This document shows positions 30,564 to 39,399 of a stretch of 63,847 nt of DNA, piece after piece (positions within the stretch are counted from its first letter, which is position 1; each line of letters begins with the position of its first letter). The notes beneath the pieces are model-generated. The model was not told the DNA's origin. It did not search any database and worked only from the letters and a program-made list of their open reading frames with translations. Source of the DNA: an uncultured Pirellulaceae bacterium (GTDB taxonomy: Bacteria > Planctomycetota > Planctomycetia > Pirellulales > Pirellulaceae); contig CALLUY010000025.1 in assembly GCA_938010615.1 (NCBI GenBank), positions 1 through 63,847 of the forward strand, given 5' to 3'. Position numbers and translations under genes: made by a program.

Positions 30564-32882
30564 CTAGTCGCTCTTTCGCTTGCTCTTTACTTTGGCAAAC
30601 GTGCGGCCTCCGCCGCCGGACTTTCTCTTGCCGCGGAAATCTTTGCCGCCGCTACGTCCGCCGCCACGTGGATTTCCACCGCGAGAATCACGACCACCGC
30701 CACCACCACCGCGACGATCATTGCTGCGACCTCGACCACCACCACCGCCGCCGTATCCGCGACCGCGACTTCCGCGATCCTCTTGGACTTCATCCTTCGG
30801 TGTGGCTTCGCGAATTTTCAACTCACGACCGACCACTCGCGTGTTGGTAAGAATCTCACGAACGTCATCCGGCATTCCAGAAGGAAGATCAATTGTGCTG
30901 TGCCCACCGTAGATCTGGATCGGACCGATGCTCTTGCCTTCAATTCCCGCTTCGTTGGCAACCGCGCCGACGATGTTACCAGGTTTCACCCCATCGCGAT
31001 GACCGACTTCAATGCGATATCGAGTCATCCCTGATTCAGGAACTCCCGGAGTTCGACGTCCGCGAGACTCACGACCGCCGCGACCTTCAAATCCGCCGTC
31101 ACGATCATCGCGTTCGCGACGCTGACGTTTCGGTTTGTCCGTTGAGAAGAACTCGTTACCGCGTTGGCCCATGAATGCCAAAGCAGCTGCGACGTCTTCC
31201 ATTGATTCGCCAGTCTCTTCCGCGTGCTCGGTAATGAGCTGTTGGAATCGCTTCAAATCCGAGCCTTTGATCGTTTCAGAAATCGTGTTTCGCAACTTGG
31301 TGACGCGCATCGCATTGAGATGTTTCGCCGAAGGAGGATCAACGATTTCGATCGTTTTCTTGGTGGCACGTTCGATCATCCGCAGCTTGCCACGTTGTGA
31401 GTGCGTCAGGAAAATGATCGCCTCGCCCTTGCGGCCAGCTCGGCCGGTTCGGCCAACGCGGTGAATGTAAGATTCGGTGCCTTCTGGCAAATCGTAATTG
31501 AAAACGTGACTAACGCGCGTCACATCGAGACCACGAGCCGCAACATCCGTCGCAACCACGATGTCCAATCGTCCCGCTTTGAGTCGCTCGATTGTTCGCT
31601 CACGAGTCTTTTGCGGCATGTCGCCGTTGAGCGCCGCGACTTTCAGCCCAGCGCGATTGAGGTGTTCGGCGACACCGATCGTTGAGTCCTTTGTTCGCGT
31701 GAAAATCAAAACACCATCTGTCTCTTCGACCTCCAACATCTGAATCAGCAAGTCGATCTTGTCACGATTCGGAGTCAGGATCGCTCGCTGGCGAATTGAA
31801 TCTGCAGTGATCGTGTTGCGTTGAATCTTGATCTGAATTGGATCATTCAAGTAACGCTTGGCAATTTTCTTGATGTCATTGTTGAACGTCGCAGAAAACA
31901 AAGTCACCTGACGGCTCTTTGGAGTCTTGTCCAACACAAATTCGACATCGTCAAGGAAACCCATGTTGAGCATCTCATCCGCTTCGTCCAAAACGAGTGT
32001 GTTGAGTTTACTCAAGTCCAGTGTGCCACGTTTGATGTGGTCAATCACGCGACCCGGCGTTCCAACAACCACTTGAACACCGCGACGAAGTTTGCGGAAT
32101 TGCACTTCATAGTCCTGTCCACCGTAGATCGCAACAGATGAAAAACGTGGAACTTGCGAAGCATAAGTATCAAATGATTCTGCAACCTGAATCGCTAACT
32201 CACGAGTCGGAGCAAGCACCAAAACGTGTGGAACTTTTGTGCTGGTATCGATTTTTGACAAAATCGGAAGCGCGAACGCGGCCGTCTTTCCTGATCCTGT
32301 TTGCGATTGAGCCATCACGTCGCGACCATCGAGCATGTGCGGGATGATCTGTTCCTGAATCGCAGTCGGGAACTCGTAGCCAGATTTGGCGACGGCTTTT
32401 TGAACGTGCTCAGAAAGATCCAAATCGCGGAACCGAGTTTTCTTCGCGTCACGATCAGCAGCAGCCTTAACGGTCTCTGCAACGAGCTTTTCTTTCGCTT
32501 CGTCGGCATCAACTTCCTTTGATTCTTCAACCGGCTTGACGACTTTGGCAGGCTTCACTGACTTGACTGCTTTGACGGGCTTCACAGGAGCAACGGCTTT
32601 GACGGGCTTGATAGGCGCGACGGGCTTCACAGCTTTGGATGCTTTAGCTTTTGCTTTTTCCTGTTGGGCTTCGGCTTCCTGTTTGGCTTCAGCGGTCGCC
32701 TCTGCCTCAACCGTAGCATTGGCAGACGCAAGAATTTCTTCGGATAGGGTCTTCGCAGGAGCAGACACTTCTACTTGGACTTTTGTTTTCGATACTGGTG
32801 CTTCCGCAGTGTTCGTGTCGTCAAAGACAACCACAGTAGGGATTGATTTTTTAGGTGCGTTGTTTTCAGAGTTTTCTGTCAT
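30564..32882 (-). CDS. DEAD-box ATP-dependent RNA helicase (DeaD/CsdA type)
   Basis: This encodes 772 residues from the ATG at 32882 (MTENSENNAPKK); the frame runs further upstream but with atypical Arg-rich sequence. Order: an N-terminal low-complexity linker rich in Ala, Lys, Pro and Val (KPVKAV repeats); helicase core with GSGKT, PTRELA, DEAD, SAT, TDVAARGLDV and HRVGRTGRAGR; a DbpA-like RNA-binding domain (YRIEVGHRDGVKPGNIVGAV); and an RGG-rich basic tail. DeaD-type helicases unwind structured RNA in ribosome assembly and at low temperature. The long N-terminal KPVKA linker is unusual for the family. The gene has a hairpin-rich leader, consistent with temperature- or self-regulation. Confidence 0.95.
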   Translation of the reverse strand: MTENSENNAPKKSIPTVVVFDDTNTAEAPVSKTKVQVEVSAPAKTLSEEILASANATVEAEATAEAKQEAEAQQEKAKAKASKAVKPVAPIKPVKAVAPVKPVKAVKSVKPAKVVKPVEESKEVDADEAKEKLVAETVKAAADRDAKKTRFRDLDLSEHVQKAVAKSGYEFPTAIQEQIIPHMLDGRDVMAQSQTGSGKTAAFALPILSKIDTSTKVPHVLVLAPTRELAIQVAESFDTYASQVPRFSSVAIYGGQDYEVQFRKLRRGVQVVVGTPGRVIDHIKRGTLDLSKLNTLVLDEADEMLNMGFLDDVEFVLDKTPKSRQVTLFSATFNNDIKKIAKRYLNDPIQIKIQRNTITADSIRQRAILTPNRDKIDLLIQMLEVEETDGVLIFTRTKDSTIGVAEHLNRAGLKVAALNGDMPQKTRERTIERLKAGRLDIVVATDVAARGLDVTRVSHVFNYDLPEGTESYIHRVGRTGRAGRKGEAIIFLTHSQRGKLRMIERATKKTIEIVDPPSAKHLNAMRVTKLRNTISETIKGSDLKRFQQLITEHAEETGESMEDVAAALAFMGQRGNEFFSTDKPKRQRRERDDRDGGFEGRGGRESRGRRTPGVPESGMTRYRIEVGHRDGVKPGNIVGAVANEAGIEGKSIGPIQIYGGHSTIDLPSGMPDDVREILTNTRVVGRELKIREATPKDEVQEDRGSRGRGYGGGGGGRGRSNDRRGGGGGGRDSRGGNPRGGGRSGGKDFRGKRKSGGGGRTFAKVKSKRKSD

Positions 32883-33036
32883 GAGATTCCGTGAAATGAT
32901 GTCCAGATGGCCAGGACGAACCTTGAGCCAGCTGTGGTGAATACGTTTGCGGATACATCGCGAACGTACAGACAGATAAATGTCCGGTTCACGGGCGTAC
33001 GCAGTTAAGGTGCGACGCCGCTTCATATCACGTGCC

Positions 33037-33056
33037 GTCGTGGGAGATACCACGAC
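33037..33056 (-). promoter_or_regulatory. Hairpin in the helicase leader
   Basis: GTCGTGG (33037-33043) and CCACGAC (33050-33056) are perfect complements around a 6-base loop, 155 bases upstream of the DEAD-box start. With the palindrome at 33098-33121 it makes the leader strongly structured. Known cold-induced helicase mRNAs have long structured leaders; the link here is inference. Confidence 0.45.
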
Positions 33057-33097
33057 ATGAGAAGACTGGTCGCTAGTCGTGAAAGACCTGCCGAGTG

Positions 33098-33121
33098 CCA
33101 ATTTGTTCGCAAACAAATTGG
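33098..33121 (-). promoter_or_regulatory. Perfect 10-bp palindrome upstream of the helicase gene
   Basis: CCAATTTGTT (33098-33107) and AACAAATTGG (33112-33121) are perfect complements separated by 4 bases. It could be an operator for a dimeric regulator or a leader hairpin. It is AT-rich, unlike the nearby REP-like element. Confidence 0.5.
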
Positions 33122-33349
33122 GGAAACGACCGGAAGAGATTGGCGTTCGGGTTCCAGTTTCTGGCCCGAGGTCTCTCTTTCACAGCCCGAATGTTAGTCA
33201 GGTAGTCGACTTAAGGAAAGGACAAAAGTGTGAAAGTGGGCTTTTGACGATTGGGCGAGCGACATGGTTGCGGTTTCCAGCGGCAGGAATCCATCGAAGA
33301 TCGTATGGATTGCCGCAAGGCTCTGTCACTGGGGAAGTTACTCAAGTTC

Positions 33350-33585
33350 ATCCCGAAGGGATTCAAGCTATTAGCCGGTGATAAGCGCAGCGCCATCACC
33401 GGATTCGGTCCAAAGCAAACATGATCCCGAAGGGATCACAGCGGGCGTTTGCTGCGATCCTTTCAGGATCGAATCGTGCATCCTTAGGGTTCCGGAGGTG
33501 GTCGCTGCGCTCGACCTCCGGCTAATGGCTGAAATCCCTTCGGGATGGACCGATATAGCACAACTTCAAAGCACGTTAGCGAGGC
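33350..33585 (+). repeat. 235-bp multi-hairpin intergenic element, copy 1
   Basis: This non-coding block contains at least five hairpins: GGTGAT/ATCACC, GATCCC-GAA-GGGATC, GATCCT-TTC-AGGATC, CCGGAGGT/ACCTCCGG and ATCCC-TTC-GGGAT. Almost the same sequence, inverted, lies at 44105-44338. It resembles the mosaic REP-like elements scattered between genes in planctomycete genomes. No open frame in it is credible. It sits between the helicase leader and the ABC permease 3' end. Confidence 0.88.
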
Positions 33586-33663
33586 AACTGCCCGCACTTC
33601 GCTCACGCGTCGGGATCTGCATAGACAAATCAAATCCATGCAATCTCCCAAATAACCACGGGA

Positions 33664-34710
33664 CTAATCGTTCCAGCGGAAAATTGCCAGCGCCAAAAAG
33701 AATGGAAAGACACACCAAACCGCAATAACGCACAACTCAGGAAGAATATCCACCAAAGACTTGCCATCTGACATGATTGCTCGCAAGGCATCAATGACCG
33801 GCGTCAGCGGTAACAATTTGATGAACGGCTGCACGATTTCCGGGAAACGCTCGTACGAGAAAAAGATCCCGGACAGCGTCCACATCGGCAGCATCACCAA
33901 ATTCATCAGCCCCGAGGCCGTCTCTGCCGTGCGGGCCCGCGACCCAACCAACAAGCCAATCGCAGCGAACTCAAAGGCCCCAAGCAAAATCACAATAATC
34001 AGAGCCAACCAGCTTCCGTAGACTTGGACACCAAAGAACAGCCAAGCGAAAATCAGCAAAATCACGATCTGCGGGATCATGAACACCAATCGACTAAGCA
34101 ACATCGAAAGCAGAAAGTGCGTTCGCTTCATCGGCGTCGCCATGAATCGCTTCAGCAGTTTGCGGATTCGCAGATCGACGATCGCAAATCCAACGCCCCA
34201 CAATCCGCCGCCCATCAAGCCCATCGCCAACAAACCGGGAATCAAATAGTCGATGTATCGCCCGCCGGGCTCGAAAAAGTGAACATCGGTACTGGCGAAT
34301 ACATCTTCCCGTCCGAGCTCCGTTTGCAATTTCGCATCGACCAAGTTTCGTGCCTCAAGACTTCCCGGCCGCGCGGGATCGAACTCGTAAGTCAAATCGT
34401 TTCCGCTTTCGGTCGCAGTGACTGCGAGCATCGTTTTTCCTGTGCGGAGCCGTTTTCGGGACGCTTGTAGCGAAAACAGTTCCGGCTTGAGATCCGGCAT
34501 CGCTGACAAACGTTTAAACAGAACTTCTGACTTCGGACCTTGAATCACGTCAACAACGACGGATTCTTTCGGTTGATTGCGAAACGCAACGCCAAGCACA
34601 ACGGCCATCAGGACTGGAAAGAAGTAAACCCAGAACATCGCTTCGGGGCGGCGAATGAATTCTTTCAACCGGGCAATGGTGAATGCGAGTATCGGATGTC
34701 GAGTTTTCAT
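33664..34710 (-). CDS. ABC-2 type exporter, permease subunit
   Basis: This encodes 348 residues. The N-terminal span FWVYFFPVLMAVVLGVAF is followed by an extracytoplasmic region of about 110 residues and then five hydrophobic segments (from YLIPGLLAMGLMGGGLWGVG to LCVIAVWCVFPFFLALAIF). This is the layout of the ABC-2/DrrB-NodJ family with a large first loop. Its start lies 3 bases past the stop of the ATPase gene, so the two are translationally coupled. The pair probably exports a lipid, polysaccharide or drug; the substrate is unknown. Confidence 0.92.
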   Translation of the reverse strand: MKTRHPILAFTIARLKEFIRRPEAMFWVYFFPVLMAVVLGVAFRNQPKESVVVDVIQGPKSEVLFKRLSAMPDLKPELFSLQASRKRLRTGKTMLAVTATESGNDLTYEFDPARPGSLEARNLVDAKLQTELGREDVFASTDVHFFEPGGRYIDYLIPGLLAMGLMGGGLWGVGFAIVDLRIRKLLKRFMATPMKRTHFLLSMLLSRLVFMIPQIVILLIFAWLFFGVQVYGSWLALIIVILLGAFEFAAIGLLVGSRARTAETASGLMNLVMLPMWTLSGIFFSYERFPEIVQPFIKLLPLTPVIDALRAIMSDGKSLVDILPELCVIAVWCVFPFFLALAIFRWND

Positions 34711-34713
34711 TCG

Positions 34714-35655
34714 TTAAGCCTCGTCCGAAAGGTGCTTGCCGGTGAGGCTGACGAAAACGTCTTCCAACGTTGCCTGCCGTGTTGAAAGCCCGGTCAATGC
34801 AATGCTTTCGCGTTCAAGACCGGCAACGAGCCCTGGCAAGACTTCGTGTAATTGATCTGCCGTGACGCGGACGTCGTTGTCTTCGACTTGAACTTGGCTA
34901 ACCGAAGGAAGTTTCTCGATCCAATCGACTGACTTGCTAACTGATGAATCATTGGTTGAAAATTCGATCACATGATTCGCGCCAAGCGATCGAATCAATT
35001 CGGTCGGTGAACCTTCGGCGATAATTTTTCCCGCATCGAAAATGGCCACGCGATCGCAAAGCCGTTCTGCTTCTTCCATGTAGTGCGTCGTCAACATCAC
35101 GGTTCGGTTCTGAGCCTTGAACGATTCGATGATGTCCCAAAGCTGTCGACGACTGGTCGGATCGAGGCCAGTCGTTGGCTCGTCCAGAAAAATCAGCTCG
35201 GGATCACCGACCAGCGCCGTCGCAACAGCAAGCCGCTGCTTCTGTCCGCCGGACAACGTTTTCACCCAGCTGTTTTCTTTCTCTTCTAGCGAAACGCGGC
35301 TCATCGCTTCGGCGGTCGAAATGCCCGACGAATAGAAGCTCCTAAACAGTTTCAAAGTTTCACCAACGGTCAATCGATCGCTGAGCTGCGTTTCTTGAAG
35401 CGACACTCCAATGCGTTCACGAATCTGTGTCGCGTGGGATCGCCAATCCATTCCCAGAATCGTGGCGGTTCCGGAAGTTGCCGAAAGAAGACCTTCCAGA
35501 ATCTCAATCGTTGTCGTTTTGCCAGCACCGTTGGGACCGAGAACACCAAAGCACTCGCCGACTTTGACTTGAAAATCAATTCCGCGGACCGCTTCCACTG
35601 GCGGCTTGCCGGGATAGGTCTTGATGAGGTTTTGGCAATCGATCGCGAGAGTCAT
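34714..35655 (-). CDS. ABC-2 type exporter, ATP-binding subunit
   Basis: This encodes 313 residues. Walker A is GPNGAGKTTT, the signature LSGGQKQRLAVA, Walker B LIFLDEPTTGLDP, and the switch His lies in LTTHYMEEAERLCDR. The C-terminal 90 residues match the accessory domain of DrrA-like subunits. It is immediately upstream of its permease and 45 bases downstream of fabF, so it may be read with the fatty acid genes. That placement hints at a lipid-related substrate, but this is weak evidence. Confidence 0.95.
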   Translation of the reverse strand: MTLAIDCQNLIKTYPGKPPVEAVRGIDFQVKVGECFGVLGPNGAGKTTTIEILEGLLSATSGTATILGMDWRSHATQIRERIGVSLQETQLSDRLTVGETLKLFRSFYSSGISTAEAMSRVSLEEKENSWVKTLSGGQKQRLAVATALVGDPELIFLDEPTTGLDPTSRRQLWDIIESFKAQNRTVMLTTHYMEEAERLCDRVAIFDAGKIIAEGSPTELIRSLGANHVIEFSTNDSSVSKSVDWIEKLPSVSQVQVEDNDVRVTADQLHEVLPGLVAGLERESIALTGLSTRQATLEDVFVSLTGKHLSDEA

Positions 35656-35700
35656 TAAAGCACCCAGTGCAGATCACAGGCTGGAAACCTATGCACCACG

Positions 35701-36960
35701 TTAATCGACGAATTTCTTGACGATGACCGATGCGTTGTGACCCCCGAAGCCAAAACTGTTGCTCATTGCATAATTGATGTCACGCTCTTTCGGCTTGAGC
35801 GGCGTGTAATCCAAATCGCACTCAGGATCCGGATCGGTCAGGTTTGCAGTTGGAGGAACGATACTTTCCTGAATCGCTTTGATGCAAAGGATCAGCTCGA
35901 TGCCGCCAGTGGCTCCGAGTGAATGGCCAAGCTGACTTTTCGTGCTACTGATCGAAACACTTTTCGCAGACTCGCCGAAGACGCTCTTGATCGCTTGCGT
36001 TTCGGCTTTGTCGCCAAGCGGAGTGCTTGTTCCGTGAGCATTGATGTAATCGACCTGATCCGCGTTGATTTCGGCGTCATCCAAAGCGGCTTGCATTGCT
36101 TGAGCCGCTCCTTTGCCTTCACCATCCGGAGAAGTAATGTGCCCGGCGTCGCAACTGGTTCCGAAACCAGCGATTTCGCCATAGATCGTGGCACCGCGGG
36201 CACGAGCCGCTTCGAGCTCTTCGACGACGACGATACCGGCACCTTCAGAGAACACGAATCCGTCACGCTTACTATCAAAGGGACAACTTGCCGTTTCGGG
36301 ATTCTCGTTTTTCGAAAGAGCTCGCATGTTCGCAAACGCCGCCAGAGCCATACGCGTCATCGCGGCTTCGCTTCCACCGGTAATCAGCTGATCGCAAACG
36401 TTGTCCCGAATCAGATACATCGAGTTTCCGATTGCGTTGGCCGCACTGGCACACGCCGTTGCGACACTGTAGTTCGGACCTCGCAAGCCATACTGAATCG
36501 CCAGATTTCCACCGCCGGCGTTAAGCATCAGCTTGGGAATGGTCAGTGGCGAAACACGGCCGGGACCTTTTTCAATCAGCCGGCTCATCTGGTCGTAGAT
36601 GGTGGTCATTCCACCGATACCCGAACCAAGCACAACACCAAACCGGGAAGAGTCCTTCGGATCGTCGAACGCAACACGCCCATCCGCATCCAGTTTCCAA
36701 CCGGAAGAATCCATCGCGTCAGCAGCGGAGACCATTGCGAACTGAGAATAGCGATCGATACGTTTTGCATCGGCAGACGTTTCACCGTATTGCCAATCGT
36801 AAACATCGCCGCCAATTTTGACTTTGATATCCGACGTATCGAATAATTGGATGTCGTGAATGCCGCTTTTGCATTCGAGAATCTGCTTCCAGCATTCGTC
36901 AACATCACAACTCAAAGGTGTGATGATGCCCATACCAGTTACGACAATTCGCCGTTTCAT
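35701..36960 (-). CDS. fabF: 3-oxoacyl-ACP synthase II
   Basis: This encodes 419 residues, the normal length for FabF. The active-site Cys lies in TACASAANAIG, and the two catalytic histidines in NAHGTSTPLGDKAE and SFGFGGHNAS. It condenses malonyl-ACP with acyl-ACP in cytoplasmic fatty acid elongation. It follows acpP in the fab cluster, but an intrinsic terminator lies between them, so fabF may have its own promoter or be read by leak-through. The ATG at 36960 has a weak GGGATG ribosome site. Confidence 0.97.
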   Translation of the reverse strand: MKRRIVVTGMGIITPLSCDVDECWKQILECKSGIHDIQLFDTSDIKVKIGGDVYDWQYGETSADAKRIDRYSQFAMVSAADAMDSSGWKLDADGRVAFDDPKDSSRFGVVLGSGIGGMTTIYDQMSRLIEKGPGRVSPLTIPKLMLNAGGGNLAIQYGLRGPNYSVATACASAANAIGNSMYLIRDNVCDQLITGGSEAAMTRMALAAFANMRALSKNENPETASCPFDSKRDGFVFSEGAGIVVVEELEAARARGATIYGEIAGFGTSCDAGHITSPDGEGKGAAQAMQAALDDAEINADQVDYINAHGTSTPLGDKAETQAIKSVFGESAKSVSISSTKSQLGHSLGATGGIELILCIKAIQESIVPPTANLTDPDPECDLDYTPLKPKERDINYAMSNSFGFGGHNASVIVKKFVD

Positions 36961-37036
36961 TGATTCATCCCGAAGTTCAGCGGTCTACTCGCGCGTCAAC
37001 GCGACCAAAGAGTAACATCTCATCCCACAAAAAAGA

Positions 37037-37073
37037 CCGCCTGGCAAACCGGATAGCCGGATTGAGCAGGCGG
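37037..37073 (-). terminator. Intrinsic terminator between acpP and fabF
   Basis: On the minus strand CCGCCTG (37073-37067) pairs with CAGGCGG (37043-37037), with an inner CCGG/CCGG hairpin, and is followed by TCTTTTTTG. It lies 20 bases past the acpP stop. It would let acpP be made in large excess over fabF, which matches the known high demand for acyl carrier protein. Confidence 0.8.
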
Positions 37074-37092
37074 AACTTGTTTGTCAGTTTTT

Positions 37093-37332
37093 CTATGCAG
37101 CAGAGCCTTTGTCGATATGAGCAATCGCTTCACCAACAGTCTGAATTTTTTCAGCTGCATCGTCAGCAATGCTGATATCGAACTCTTCTTCGAGCTCCAT
37201 TACCAGTTCGACGGTATCCAAAGAATCCGCGCCAAGATCGTTCACGAAGTTGGATTCCAATTTGATTTTTTCTTTATCGACACCAAGCTGCTCAGCCACA
37301 ATGTCTTTTACTCGTTCTTCGACCGATGCCAT
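37093..37332 (-). CDS. acpP: Acyl carrier protein
   Basis: This encodes 79 residues from the ATG at 37332, preceded by a strong AAGGAGG. The frame extends 25 codons further but without a ribosome site. The phosphopantetheine attachment Ser lies in the standard [16 protein letters not shown] motif. The protein is acidic and helical, of normal length. It carries the growing acyl chain for FabD, FabG and FabF, whose genes flank it. A terminator follows directly. Confidence 0.98.
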   Translation of the reverse strand: MASVEERVKDIVAEQLGVDKEKIKLESNFVNDLGADSLDTVELVMELEEEFDISIADDAAEKIQTVGEAIAHIDKGSAA

Positions 37333-37519
37333 ATTTATCGGCCTCCTTCTTATAAACTCAGGATAACGTTGAAGTGCTACTGTGATCGAACGACTTCGAA
37401 CTCTCACAGTTCCGACAAAAGGGTCCGCCGGACAAGCGACTAAAGATAGATGAAACCCTTAAAATGGGTCAAGGCTCAAACGAAAATCGATCCCTTTTTC
37501 ACCCATTTATTAAGGAAAA

Positions 37520-38281
37520 TCAGCAAGTCATGCCACCATCAACCGTAAGAACTTGCCCTGTAACGTAGCTGGCTGCCGGAGAAGCCAAAAACAGCACACA
37601 GGCCGCCACATCCTCTGGGACACCTATGCGTTTGGCCGGAATCCGCTTTTTGACTTCGCCAAGGATCGTATCGCCGAGCGCGTCAGTCATTTCACTTTCG
37701 ATAAAACCCGGAGCCACCGCGTTAACGGTAACCTTACGTTTGGCGATCTCTTTGGCAAAGCTGCGTGTCATTCCTATCACACCGGCCTTGGAAGCCGAGT
37801 AATTTGTTTGGCCCGGATTTCCAATCAAGCCAGAGACACTGGAGATGTTGATGACGCGACCGTATCGCTTTTTCATCATTGATTTCGATACAGCGCGGGT
37901 GAATAGAAACGTTCCGCGCAAGTTAACTGCGATCACGTCGTCCCATTGCTCGTCGGACATCACAGGCAAAAGCGTGTCACGAGTGATACCGGCATTGTTG
38001 ACTAGGATGTCAATCTTTTCCCATTCTTCAGCGATCTTGTCGACGACCGCGTCGATCGCTTTACTGTCAGACACGTCGCACTGAAACGCTTCGGCTTGCC
38101 CGCCCGCGTCAGTAATGACTTTGACCGTGTCAGCCAGTTTGTCAACGTTGCGAGCGACACAGGCAACGCGAGCCCCTGCGGCACCCAGCTCAATCGCGAT
38201 CGAACGACCCAGCCCTTGGGATGCGCCCGTGACGATGGCAGTTTGATCGGAAAGGTCGACGGAGAATTTATCGAGACTCAT
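37520..38281 (-). CDS. fabG: 3-oxoacyl-ACP reductase
   Basis: This encodes 253 residues. The Rossmann cofactor motif is TGASQGLGRSIA, with NNAGITRDTLL. The catalytic Ser lies in INISSVSG and the Tyr and Lys in YSASKAG; the C-terminus GQVLTVDGGMTC is typical of FabG. It reduces 3-oxoacyl-ACP with NADPH. The ATG at 38281 is preceded by AGGACC. It lies between fabD and acpP in the usual order of this cluster. Confidence 0.97.
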   Translation of the reverse strand: MSLDKFSVDLSDQTAIVTGASQGLGRSIAIELGAAGARVACVARNVDKLADTVKVITDAGGQAEAFQCDVSDSKAIDAVVDKIAEEWEKIDILVNNAGITRDTLLPVMSDEQWDDVIAVNLRGTFLFTRAVSKSMMKKRYGRVINISSVSGLIGNPGQTNYSASKAGVIGMTRSFAKEIAKRKVTVNAVAPGFIESEMTDALGDTILGEVKKRIPAKRIGVPEDVAACVLFLASPAASYVTGQVLTVDGGMTC

Positions 38282-38353
38282 AGTTGGTCCTGTTTTTGGT
38301 TTTCAGTTTTCGGTGTGTGGTTTTCGGTGTGTGGTGTGTGGTTTGCGGAAGCA

Positions 38354-38374
38354 AGTACTCAGTACTCAGTACTC
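38354..38374. repeat. AGTACTC tandem repeat between fabD and fabG
   Basis: Three perfect 7-bp copies (38354-38360, 38361-38367, 38368-38374) are followed by an imperfect GGTACT. Just before lie repeats of TTTTCGGTGTGTGG. The region separates fabD from fabG by about 103 bases and contains no gene. AGTACT is itself a palindrome, so the block can form several alternative hairpins. Confidence 0.8.
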
Positions 38375-38384
38375 GGTACTTTTT

Positions 38385-39296
38385 CTAATCCAACGTTCCA
38401 TGCGTCGGCATCTTTCGATTGACTCGTTTCAGCAAACTTCTGAGCACGCGTCCGGTGCCGACTTCATAAAATTCGTCGTAGCCATCGGCAATCATGGTGG
38501 TCATGGTGTCGTGCCAGCGAACCGGTGCACAAATTTGCTTCACCAATAGTGGTCCAAAATCGCCGGACTGCGTATGAGCTGTTGCGTCAACGTTGCAGTA
38601 AACAGGAACTCTCGGATCAGAAAAAGTTACCGCACCGACCGCTGACTCTAATGCTCCGCTGGCGGGATCCATGACCGGCGTGTGGAAAGCACCCGCAACG
38701 GATTGCGGCAGCACTTTCATCGCCCCCGCTTTTTCGGCGACGCCTTCGACGTTGGCACAAGAAGCTTTCTGCCCGGAGACAACGATCGTCGTTGCGCCAA
38801 GATAATTCGCTGGCTGCAAGACTTCGCCTTCGACGCGAGCTTCATCGCAAACGGTGGCAACCTGATCGGGATCCAGCCCCAAAACCGTCACCATGCCACT
38901 GTCGCATGCATCTGCTGCGGCTTGCATCGCTTCGCCACGCTTCTGTACCAGACGCAATCCGTCTTCAAAGCTGATCGCACCGGCAAACGCCAGCGCCGAA
39001 TACTCGCCTAAGCTCAGGCCGGCAACGCCCGCACAAGCCTCAACGGCTTCCGGATTGGTCGCTTTCAAGAACTCAACCGCCGCCATGCTCGTTACAAATA
39101 GAGCCGGCTGACTGATGACCGTTGAATCAAGCTTCTCCTTAGGACCTTCGAAACAAATATCCTCAATGGAATAGCCTAGAATATCTGACGCTTGAACAAA
39201 TAGCTGTTTGACTGTGTCATGCTGTTCCCAAACCTGTTTGCCCATGCCAACGGTTTGGGCTCCCTGGCCGGGAAATAGAAAAGCAATTTTACTCAT
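38385..39296 (-). CDS. fabD: Malonyl-CoA:ACP transacylase
   Basis: This encodes 303 residues. The N-terminal FLFPGQGAQTVGMGK and the catalytic Ser in GLSLGEYSAL (usually GHSLGE, so His is replaced by Leu) are present, as is the catalytic His in GAFHTPVMDPA. It loads malonate onto AcpP. As first gene of the cluster its promoter should lie in the 103-bp gap to the divergent AAA+ gene. The His to Leu change beside the nucleophile is not expected to prevent activity, since the catalytic His is the distant one. Confidence 0.96.
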   Translation of the reverse strand: MSKIAFLFPGQGAQTVGMGKQVWEQHDTVKQLFVQASDILGYSIEDICFEGPKEKLDSTVISQPALFVTSMAAVEFLKATNPEAVEACAGVAGLSLGEYSALAFAGAISFEDGLRLVQKRGEAMQAAADACDSGMVTVLGLDPDQVATVCDEARVEGEVLQPANYLGATTIVVSGQKASCANVEGVAEKAGAMKVLPQSVAGAFHTPVMDPASGALESAVGAVTFSDPRVPVYCNVDATAHTQSGDFGPLLVKQICAPVRWHDTMTTMIADGYDEFYEVGTGRVLRSLLKRVNRKMPTHGTLD

Positions 39297-39399
39297 TGGA
39301 TAGTGTTCACTTCGGACCGTTTAATTTCGGGCGAGATTATGACGCAATTGCCGTCGAGCGACTACCTCCAATTTCGAACCTCACCCATGGAATCAATTT

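Noticed and set aside
33079-33728. Open frames across the 235-bp hairpin element
   Set aside because: The region is a dispersed repeat present in inverse orientation elsewhere; its translations differ between the copies and carry no motif.
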